Below, piece by piece: positions 43,404-50,398 of a DNA stretch of 64,000 nt. The notes beneath the pieces are model-generated. The model made no database searches, had not been told where the DNA came from, and saw nothing but the letters and a program-made list of their open reading frames with translations. Source of the stretch: Ancylobacter sp. Lp-2 (GTDB taxonomy: Bacteria > Pseudomonadota > Alphaproteobacteria > Rhizobiales > Xanthobacteraceae); the NCBI RefSeq assembly GCF_020523795.1, contig NZ_JAJALI010000003.1, forward strand, positions 62,001 through 126,000. The letters run 5' to 3'. Numbering within the stretch: the first letter of the stretch is position 1; the number at the start of each line of letters is the position of its first letter. The position numbers were made by a program, and so were the translations under genes.

Positions 43404-44354
43404 TCAGACGGCGGCGCGGCGCAGGCCGACCGGCGCGGCATGCAGGTCGCCGCTGCGGCCGGCCTTGGCCACCTGGCCGGGAATGTCGTGGCCGATGAGC
43501 GCGGGCAGACCACGTGCCAGATCAAGCAGGCGGGCGAGGTCGACGCCGGTCGGCACGCCCATTTCCTCCAGCATGTGGACGAGGTCCTCGGTCACGACGT
43601 TGCCGGTGGCGCCGGGCGCGAAGGGACAGCCGCCGAGGCCGCCCAGCGAGGCGTCGAAGCGCTCCGCCCCCGCCTCCAGCGCGGCGAGCGCATTGGCGAG
43701 GCCCATGCCGCGCGTATTGTGGAAATGCAGCGTCAGCGGCACGTCGCCGAACCGGGCGCGGAACGCCGCGACGAGGCGGGCCACCTGGCGCGGATTGGCC
43801 ATGCCGGTGGTATCGGCCAGCGTCACCGAATGGAGGCCGAGCGCGAGATAGCTCTCGGCCAGCGCCAGCACCTTCTCCTCCGGCTGCGCGCCCTCGAAGG
43901 GACAGCCGAAGGCGGTGGCGATGGAGCCGTTCAGCCGCGCCGGGCTGCCGGCGGCAACGCCCACAATGGCGCGGAAGCCGTCCAGCGACTGCTCCGGCGT
44001 CATGCGCATATTGGCGAGGTTGTGGGTCTCGCTCGCCGACATGACGAGGTTGAGCTCGTCCATCCCGGCGTCCAGCGCCGCCTCGGCGCCGCGCAGATTG
44101 GGCACCAGCGCCACATAGGTCACCGCCGGGTTGCGACGGATGCCGCGCGCGACGTCGACGGCATCGGCGAGGTTGGGCACCGCCTTGGGCGAGACGAAGG
44201 ACGTCACCTCGATCTTGGCGACGCCGGTGTCGGACAGCGCGTCGATCAGCGCGATCTTGTCCGCGGTGGGCAGGAAGCGCGGCTCGATCTGCAGGCCGTC
44301 GCGCGTCACCACTTCCTGGATGTAGACGCGCGCGGGAAACTCCGCCCGGCTCAT
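43404..44354 (-). CDS. Hydroxymethylglutaryl-CoA lyase family protein
   Basis: 316 residues. It has the HMGL TIM barrel with VVTRDGLQIEPR at the start, metal ligands in LHFHNTRGMG, and the catalytic-loop signature GLGGCPFAPGATGN containing the essential Cys. Family members split 3-hydroxy-3-methylglutaryl-CoA to acetoacetate and acetyl-CoA, or related substrates such as citramalyl-CoA-like acids. Its start overlaps the CoA-transferase stop as ATGA, so the two are a unit: the transferase would make the CoA ester and the lyase would cleave it. Confidence 0.92.
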   Translation of the reverse strand: MSRAEFPARVYIQEVVTRDGLQIEPRFLPTADKIALIDALSDTGVAKIEVTSFVSPKAVPNLADAVDVARGIRRNPAVTYVALVPNLRGAEAALDAGMDELNLVMSASETHNLANMRMTPEQSLDGFRAIVGVAAGSPARLNGSIATAFGCPFEGAQPEEKVLALAESYLALGLHSVTLADTTGMANPRQVARLVAAFRARFGDVPLTLHFHNTRGMGLANALAALEAGAERFDASLGGLGGCPFAPGATGNVVTEDLVHMLEEMGVPTGVDLARLLDLARGLPALIGHDIPGQVAKAGRSGDLHAAPVGLRRAAV

Positions 44355-45601
44355 GAGGCGTCTCCCGCCGCCGCCTCGTCGCGCCGCACCTCGTCGCGCG
44401 CCACCACGCCGCCGGCGACCAGCGCCTCGATCTCGTCAGCGGAATAGCCGAGCGACGCCAGCACCGGCGCGGTGTGCTCGCCGAGCTTCGGCCCGAGCCA
44501 CGCCACGCCCCCTGGCGTTTCCGAAAGCTTCGGCACCACGCCGGGCATCTTCACCTGCGTGCCGTCCGGCAGCGTCGAGGGCAGGATCATGTCGCGCGAC
44601 AGGAACTGCGGATCGGCTACGATGTCTTCAACCGAATAAATGCGCCCGTTCGGCACCTCGGCGGCATCGAGCGCGGCGGTGACCTCGTCGAGCGAATGGC
44701 GGGAGGTCCATTCGGCGATGACGCCGTCGATTTCCTCGACATGCTTCACCCGGCCGTCATTGGAGGCGAGGCGCGGGTCGCTGGCGAGGTCGGCGCGGCC
44801 GATCGCCGTCATCAGCCGGTTGAAGATGCCGTCGCCATTGCCGGCGACGATGACATAGCTGCCCTCGGCGGTGGGATAGGAATTGGAGGGCGCGATGCCC
44901 GGCAGCGAGCCGCCCGAGCGGGCGCGCACGAAGTCGAACAGGTCGTATTCGGGGACCAGGCTCTCCATCATGTTGAACACGCTCTCATAGAGCGAGACGT
45001 CGACCACCTGCCCGGCGCCGCGGCCGGACTTGATGGCGAGCAGCGCCATCAGCGCGCCCATCACCGCATGCAGGGCGGCGAGCGAGTCGCCGATGGAGAT
45101 GCCGGTGCGCGCCGGCGGCCGGTCCGGCTCGCCGGTGGTGAAGCGCATGCCGCCCATCGCCTCGCCCACAGCGCCGAAGCCGGGGCGCTCGCGATAGGGG
45201 CCGTCCTGGCCGAAGCCGGAAATGCGCACCATGACGAGGTTGGGGTTGATCGCCTTGAGCGCCTCCCAGCCGAGACCCCAGCGCTCCAGCGTGCCCGGCC
45301 GGAAATTCTCGATCAGCACGTCGGCGTCGCGCACGAGGCGGCGCACCACCTCCTGGCCCTCCGGCAGGCGCATATTGACGGCGACCGACTTCTTGTTGCG
45401 CGACTGAAGGTACCACCAGAGCGAGGTGCCCTCGTGCAGCTTGCGCCATTTGCGCAAGGGGTCGCCCTCGCCGGGCGCCTCGACCTTGATCACCTCGGCA
45501 CCGAACTCCGCCATCAGCCGCGCGGCGAACGGCGCGGCGATGAGATTGCCGAGCTCGACGACGCGGATTCCGGCCAGCGGGCCCTCTGCGGGGCGTTCCA
45601 T
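44351..45601 (-). CDS. CaiB/BaiF family CoA-transferase
   Basis: 416 residues from the ATG at 45601 (GGGAAGGA nine bases upstream; an ATG three codons earlier has the site too close). Class III CoA-transferase: N-terminal GIRVVELGNLIAAPFAARLM, then ADVLIENFRPGTLERWGL and the catalytic Asp in ISIGDSLAA. It moves CoA from a donor such as succinyl-CoA to an organic acid. It is the first gene of the operon, followed by the HMG-CoA-lyase-like gene (4-base overlap) and a complete taurine-class importer. Confidence 0.93.
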   Translation of the reverse strand: MERPAEGPLAGIRVVELGNLIAAPFAARLMAEFGAEVIKVEAPGEGDPLRKWRKLHEGTSLWWYLQSRNKKSVAVNMRLPEGQEVVRRLVRDADVLIENFRPGTLERWGLGWEALKAINPNLVMVRISGFGQDGPYRERPGFGAVGEAMGGMRFTTGEPDRPPARTGISIGDSLAALHAVMGALMALLAIKSGRGAGQVVDVSLYESVFNMMESLVPEYDLFDFVRARSGGSLPGIAPSNSYPTAEGSYVIVAGNGDGIFNRLMTAIGRADLASDPRLASNDGRVKHVEEIDGVIAEWTSRHSLDEVTAALDAAEVPNGRIYSVEDIVADPQFLSRDMILPSTLPDGTQVKMPGVVPKLSETPGGVAWLGPKLGEHTAPVLASLGYSADEIEALVAGGVVARDEVRRDEAAAGDAS

Positions 45602-45783
45602 GGGCGACATTCCTTCCCGAACGTTTTGCGTCTCTATGGGTCGAAAGTCGCGTGCCGTCCAATAGTCTTTGGTTGCGGAGGCACCCGGGTGCGCCGTGGC
45701 GGCCGATACGCGTCCGGGGCCCCGCGCGACGGCAAGCGCGCGGAGCCCCGGTGGCCGAAGAGGCGAAAGGCCGTGCCGAAGGT

Positions 45784-46437
45784 TCAGGGCGTGTAGGTGC
45801 GCTCCAGCGTCCAGCTACCTGCCGGCTGGGCGTGCAGCTGCCAGAAATGCTCGGCGACATTGGCGACATGCGGCGAGCCGGCGGAGACGAAGCCGGCGAT
45901 CGTGACGGTGGCGACGTGGATGCCCTTGCCCTTCATCTCCTCGAACAGCCCCTGCGCCAAGGCGCGGATGCCGGCCTTGCCGACGCTGAGCGTCAGATAG
46001 TCGGGATGCGGCGCCAGGGCGAAGCCGCCGCCGGTCAGCAGCAGGGTGCCGCGGCCGCGCGCGGCCATCGCCGGTGCCACCGCCTTCGCCGCCGCCAGCG
46101 CGCCGCCGATGGTGACCGCGAGGTCGGTATTGAAGGTCTCCGCCGGCTGGTCGGCGAGCGAGGCCTGCCGCATCGCGGCGGCGTTGTAGTGGAGGACGTC
46201 GATCGGGCCGAGGTCGCGCTCGACCCCGGCGACCAACGCCGCGACGGCGGCGGGATCCGCCACGTCGACGGGCCGCACCTCGACCTTGTGGCCCTTGGCG
46301 GTGAGTTCGGCGGCCAGCGCCGTCACCCTGCCGGTGTCGCGGGCGCTGAGGACGAGGTGGAAGCCCTCGCGGGCGAAGCGTTCGGCGGTGGCGAGGCCGA
46401 TGCCGGGGCCGCTGCCGATGCTGAGGAAGACTGCCAT
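45784..46437 (-). CDS. SDR-family protein with Leu in place of the catalytic Tyr
   Basis: 217 residues from the ATG at 46437. The cofactor motif is VFLSIGSGPGIGLATAERF (residues 3-21), with YNAAAM where most SDRs have NNAG. The active-site stretch reads LLTGGGFAL then LSVGKAG, so the Tyr of YxxxK is Leu while Lys is kept; a Tyr sits four residues earlier (PDYLTLSVGK) and might substitute. It is divergent from the LysR gene at 46529 and is probably its target. Substrate unknown. Confidence 0.88.
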   Translation of the reverse strand: MAVFLSIGSGPGIGLATAERFAREGFHLVLSARDTGRVTALAAELTAKGHKVEVRPVDVADPAAVAALVAGVERDLGPIDVLHYNAAAMRQASLADQPAETFNTDLAVTIGGALAAAKAVAPAMAARGRGTLLLTGGGFALAPHPDYLTLSVGKAGIRALAQGLFEEMKGKGIHVATVTIAGFVSAGSPHVANVAEHFWQLHAQPAGSWTLERTYTP

Positions 46438-46490
46438 GATGCATGCTCCTGGACGGTTGAATGCATCCGAGATAATCCTCGCATCGTCTT

Positions 46491-46517
46491 GTGTAATCTG
46501 GCCCAGGATCATTACAC
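46491..46517. promoter_or_regulatory. Dyad in the SDR/LysR divergent gap
   Basis: Inverted repeat GTGTAAT (46491-46497) and ATTACAC (46511-46517), spacing 13, only 12 bases before the LysR start and 54 bases upstream of the SDR start. The T-N11-A-like geometry and position fit a LysR autoregulatory and activation site. Confidence 0.6.
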
Positions 46518-46528
46518 TCGTGCACCAG

Positions 46529-47446
46529 ATGCAGGAATTTCTCGATCAGGGCGGCTTCGACGATCTGCTCGCCTTCGTCGCCGTCGCCGACACCGGCAGT
46601 TTCGTGCTGGCGGCGCAGCGCCTCGGGCGCGACGCCTCCACCGTCTCCCGCCGGGTCGGCAAGCTGGAGCGGCGCCTCGGCGTCCGCCTGCTGTCGCGCA
46701 CGACGCGGCGGGTGGCGCTGACCGAGATCGGCGCCGCCTACCACCATCGCCTCCAGGCGGTGCTCGACGAGCTGAACAGCGCCGGCCGCGACGCCAGCGA
46801 GCGGGCCGCGACCCCGCAGGGGCTGGTGCGTGTCTCCCTGCCCATGAGCTTCGGCCGCCTGTGGATCGCGCCGCTGATCCCCGGCTTCCTGGCGCGCCAT
46901 CCGCAGATCCGCGTCGATCTGCGCACCACCGACCGCTATGTCGACCTGATCGAGGAAGGCTTCGACGTGGCGATCCGAGTCGGCACCCTGCCGGACAGCT
47001 CGCTGACCGCCCGCCGCATCGCCACCTATCGCAGCCGGCTGGTCGCCGCGCCGGCCTACCTTGCCCGCCGCGCCGCACCGCAGCGGCCGGAGGAGCTGGC
47101 GGAGCACGACTGTCTCGGCTTCACCGCGCTCGCCTCCTGGCCGGACTGGCCGCTGGCCCGGGACGGCGAGCGGGTGACGGTGCGCCCGTCCGGCCCGCTA
47201 GTCTCCGACAGTTCCGAGATATTGCTGCTCGCCGCTCTCGAGGGCGTTGGCATCGGCCTGTTCCCGGACTGGCTCGCCGGCCCGCCTATCGGCGAGGGGC
47301 GGCTGGTGGAGGTCCTGCCGGGCTGGGTGGGCACCATCGAAGCCGGCGTGCACGCGGTGATGCCGCCCGGCCGGCTGGTGCCGGCCAAGGTGCGATTATT
47401 CGTCGACGACATCGCCGAGGCGCTGAAGGCCGGCTGGCGCTGGTGA
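46529..47446 (+). CDS. LysR-family transcriptional regulator
   Basis: 305 residues from the ATG at 46529. The N-terminal winged helix-turn-helix is AQRLGRDASTVSRRVGKLER (about 26-45); the C-terminal two-lobed effector domain begins near residue 90 (GLVRVSLPMSFGRLWIAPLI). It is divergently arranged with the SDR gene at 45784, sharing a 91-base gap that contains a dyad, the classic layout for a LysR regulator and its target. The effector is unknown. Confidence 0.93.
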   Translation: MQEFLDQGGFDDLLAFVAVADTGSFVLAAQRLGRDASTVSRRVGKLERRLGVRLLSRTTRRVALTEIGAAYHHRLQAVLDELNSAGRDASERAATPQGLVRVSLPMSFGRLWIAPLIPGFLARHPQIRVDLRTTDRYVDLIEEGFDVAIRVGTLPDSSLTARRIATYRSRLVAAPAYLARRAAPQRPEELAEHDCLGFTALASWPDWPLARDGERVTVRPSGPLVSDSSEILLLAALEGVGIGLFPDWLAGPPIGEGRLVEVLPGWVGTIEAGVHAVMPPGRLVPAKVRLFVDDIAEALKAGWRW

Positions 47447-47539
47447 GCGGCTGCCAGCCGGAGAGCGCACACGCGGACGTGCGCCGCGACATCGGCCAGT
47501 AAGGTTGACCTAACGGCACGGGCGGGCCAAGCATGGGCG

Positions 47540-48451
47540 ATGCCGGTCGATCCCCTGCCGCCCCCGCCCTCCCCCTCCCGTCCGACAGCTGCCAGCGGTG
47601 CGGAACGGCGGATCGGCGTGGAGGTCGAGTTCATCGGCCTCGGCGCGCGCCACGCCGCCGAGGTGCTACAACGCCACCTGGCCGGCCAAATGGTCGAGGA
47701 GGACCCGCAGGCCTTCCACCTCGTCGGCAGCCGGCTCGGCGACCTGCGCGTCGAGCTCGACATCCGCCACGTCCACCCCTATCGCGGCGCGGTCAGCCCG
47801 CTGGCCGGCCTGCCCGCCTCGCTCGCCATCGCCCTCGGGCACGCGCTGGCGCCGCTGGTGCCGCGCGAGCTGATCATCGCCCCCCTCGACCGGGCCCGCC
47901 TACCGGAGGTGGACGCGGCCGTGGCGGCGCTGCGGGAAGCCGGCGCGCGGGGCGACGGTGCCACGCTGGTCGACGGGCTGGGCCTGCATTTCAACGTCGC
48001 GCATCCCGATGACGACCCGGCGGGGATCGTCGCCACGCTCAAGGCCTTCCTGATGCTGGAGGCGGAACTGCGCCGGGCTACCGAGGCGGGGCCGCTCGCC
48101 CGCTTTTATGCGCCCCCGCCCTTTCCCGCCGATTATGTGCGCCGGGTGCTCGCCGCCGACTACTGGCCGGATCCCGACGGCTTCGCCCGCGACTATCTCG
48201 CCGCCAATCCGACGCGCAAGCGCTCGCTCGACCTGCTGCCGCTGCTGCTGCACCGCGCCGGCGACCAGCCACTGCCGCGCTTCGCCGGCAAGGTGCGGCC
48301 GCGCCCGGCGTTCCACTACCGGCTGCCGCTCGCCCGCGTCGGCCAGCCCGGCTGGAGCATCCTCGACGACTGGGAGCGCTGGCTCGCCGTCGAGCGGCTG
48401 GCCGGCGAGATCGCCCGGCAGCGGCCACCGGCGGCGGATCGTGCGGGATAG
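47540..48451 (+). CDS. Putative amidoligase family enzyme
   Basis: 303 residues. IGVEVEFIGL near residue 25 and LGLHFNVAHPDDDP near residue 145 match the amidoligase family (COOH-NH2 ligase fold related to glutamate-cysteine ligase and glutamine synthetase), with acidic metal/ATP-site residues in the first motif. The N-terminus is proline-rich. Such genes usually pair with a glutamine-amidotransferase-like hydrolase and are thought to add amino acids to peptides or to modify cell-wall material; no such partner is present here. 94 bases after the LysR gene, same strand. Confidence 0.82.
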   Translation: MPVDPLPPPPSPSRPTAASGAERRIGVEVEFIGLGARHAAEVLQRHLAGQMVEEDPQAFHLVGSRLGDLRVELDIRHVHPYRGAVSPLAGLPASLAIALGHALAPLVPRELIIAPLDRARLPEVDAAVAALREAGARGDGATLVDGLGLHFNVAHPDDDPAGIVATLKAFLMLEAELRRATEAGPLARFYAPPPFPADYVRRVLAADYWPDPDGFARDYLAANPTRKRSLDLLPLLLHRAGDQPLPRFAGKVRPRPAFHYRLPLARVGQPGWSILDDWERWLAVERLAGEIARQRPPAADRAG

Positions 48452-48514
48452 CGATCGGGTGTAACCTCGCCGGCGGCGGACTCACGGCCTTCGTCGACAG
48501 AAAGCGAGACGGGT

Positions 48515-49954
48515 ATGGACAGGCGGGACATTCTGCGCGGCTCGGCCGCCATCGCCGCGACATGGATCGGCGCGGGGTTGCCGGCGGCGCCCGCCCGCGC
48601 CCAGACCTCGTCCGCCCAGACCTCGTCGGCGCAGAGCGCCTCCGCGGAGGAGGCCCGCGCGATCGCCAAGGAGGCCTATGTCTACGGCTTCCCGCTCGTC
48701 GACAATTACCGCGTCCAGTATTCCTACTTCGTCGACCAGGGCGGCCCCGAGTTCAAGACCGGCTGGAACCGCATCTTCAACAATGCACGGGTCTACACGC
48801 CCGACGACAAGGCGATCCAGTCGCCGAATTCCGACACGCCCTATTCCTATGTCGGCGCCGATCTGCGCGCCGAGCCGCTGGTGCTGAGCGTCCCGGCCGT
48901 CGAGGCGAACCGCTACTATTCGCTCCAGTTCATCGACCAGTACACGTTCAACTTCGCCTATGTCGGCAGCCGGGCGACCGGCAACGAGGCGGGTCGCTTC
49001 CTGCTGGCCGGGCCGGGCTGGAAGGGCGACAAGCCGGCCGGGATCACCGCCGTGATCCGCTGCGAGACCGAATTCGCCTTCATTCTCTACCGCACCCAGC
49101 TGTTCGGCCCGGGCGACATCGAGAACGTCAAGAAGATCCAGGCCGGCTACACGGTCGAGCCGCTATCGGCCTTTCTCGGTACCCCCGCCCCGGCGCCTGC
49201 GGCGGCGGTCGCGTTTCCAAAGCCCTTGTCCCCGGCCGAGCAGAAGACGTCGCCGGCGTTTTTCAGCGAGCTCAACTTCATCCTCCAGTTCTGCCCGCCC
49301 CCACCCGTCGAGACCGAGCTGAGGGCACGCTTCGCCCGGATCGGCGTCGGGGCGGGGCTGCGTTTCGATCCTTCGCCCGAGATCAGGCAGGCGATCGAGG
49401 CCGGCATGGCCGACGCCTGGGCCGACTTCGCCACCTACAAGACCACCCAGATGGAGACCGGAAAGAAGACCAGCGCCGACAGCTTCGGCACCCGCGAGCA
49501 TGTGAATGGCGATTATCTGGCGCGCATGGTCGGCGCGGTGCTCGGCATCTACGGCAATTCGAAGCAGGAGGCGCTGTATCCGGCCTATTTCGTCGATGCC
49601 GGCGGACAGCCGCTCGATGGCAGGCAGACCTACCGGCTGCGCTTCGCCCCGGACGGCCTGCCGCCGGTACACGCCTTCTGGTCGCTGACGCTCTACAAGC
49701 TTCCCGAAAGCCTGCTATTCGCCAACCGGCTCCACCGCTACCTGATCAACTCGCCGATGCTGCCCGATCTCAAACGCGACCCGGATGGCGGGATCACGCT
49801 CTACGTCCAGAATGCGTCCCCCGGGCCGGACAAGGAGAACAACTGGCTGCCGGCGCCGGAGGGATCGTTCCTCCTCGCTTTGCGCCTCTACTGGCCGATG
49901 GCCGCCGCCCTCGACGGCCAATGGAAGGCGCCGCCGCTGGAACGAGCGAGCTGA
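48515..49954 (+). CDS. DUF1254/DUF1214 domain-containing exported protein
   Basis: 479 residues. A twin-arginine-like signal (MDRRDILRGSAAIAATWIGA, cleavage near APARAQ) is followed by a short QTSSAQTSSAQSAS repeat, then the DUF1254 region (AIAKEAYVYGFPLVDNYRVQ, QSPNSDTPYSYVG) and C-terminal DUF1214 (PPVHAFWSLTLYKLP, NSPMLPDL). The family is widespread in proteobacteria, and its biochemical role is not established. It is a single gene in a periplasmic context; nothing adjacent points to its job. Confidence 0.9.
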   Translation: MDRRDILRGSAAIAATWIGAGLPAAPARAQTSSAQTSSAQSASAEEARAIAKEAYVYGFPLVDNYRVQYSYFVDQGGPEFKTGWNRIFNNARVYTPDDKAIQSPNSDTPYSYVGADLRAEPLVLSVPAVEANRYYSLQFIDQYTFNFAYVGSRATGNEAGRFLLAGPGWKGDKPAGITAVIRCETEFAFILYRTQLFGPGDIENVKKIQAGYTVEPLSAFLGTPAPAPAAAVAFPKPLSPAEQKTSPAFFSELNFILQFCPPPPVETELRARFARIGVGAGLRFDPSPEIRQAIEAGMADAWADFATYKTTQMETGKKTSADSFGTREHVNGDYLARMVGAVLGIYGNSKQEALYPAYFVDAGGQPLDGRQTYRLRFAPDGLPPVHAFWSLTLYKLPESLLFANRLHRYLINSPMLPDLKRDPDGGITLYVQNASPGPDKENNWLPAPEGSFLLALRLYWPMAAALDGQWKAPPLERAS

Positions 49955-50068
49955 AGAACAGCGGCGCGCGACAGGCGCCAGCCATGTCCGAAAAGCGGCG
50001 CACCGCCTGAGGCCGACGATGTGGAGTGCCTCGCGGGAGGCTGCGGTGGATCGGTCGGCCGTGGCGCC

Positions 50069-50398
50069 TCAGCGGGGCGCCAGCAGCAGGTGCCCCGCCG
50101 GGGTGAGCGACAGATGCCGCCGCTGCGAACGCTCCTGGCGCGGATCGGCGACGACGAGGCCGAAGCGGTCCTCCAGCTCGCTCGCCGCGCGCAGCACCAG
50201 CGCATGGGCGATGCCGAACAGCTTGGCGAAGGCGCGGGTGTCACGGGCGACGCCGTGCTCCAGCGCCACCAGCACGCCGGCATCGAGCGGCGAGAGCTCC
50301 GGCTGTTCCTCGACCAGCGCGCTCACCTCGTCCATGAACAGGTCGGGCAACGCCTCGTCCGCGGAGGGGGCGCGCTCCTCGGCGCGCTGCGCGCTCAT
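50069..50398 (-). CDS. Small MarR-like winged-helix protein coupled to the YdeP-type gene
   Basis: 109 residues. It looks like a compact winged helix: LSPLDAGVLVALEHGVARDT, AHALVLRAASELEDRFGLVV as the recognition-helix/wing region and HLSLTPAGHLLLAP as the final strand, a pattern seen in MarR-type proteins. The start overlaps the stop of the molybdopterin oxidoreductase gene as ATGA, so it is made together with it. It may regulate the operon or serve as an accessory protein. Assignment to MarR is by pattern only. Confidence 0.7.
   Translation of the reverse strand: MSAQRAEERAPSADEALPDLFMDEVSALVEEQPELSPLDAGVLVALEHGVARDTRAFAKLFGIAHALVLRAASELEDRFGLVVADPRQERSQRRHLSLTPAGHLLLAPR

Noticed and set aside
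48600..48650. Tandem repeat as a functional region in the DUF1254 protein
   Set aside because: QTSSAQTSSAQSAS is a short linker-type repeat right after the signal peptide and probably has no specific role.
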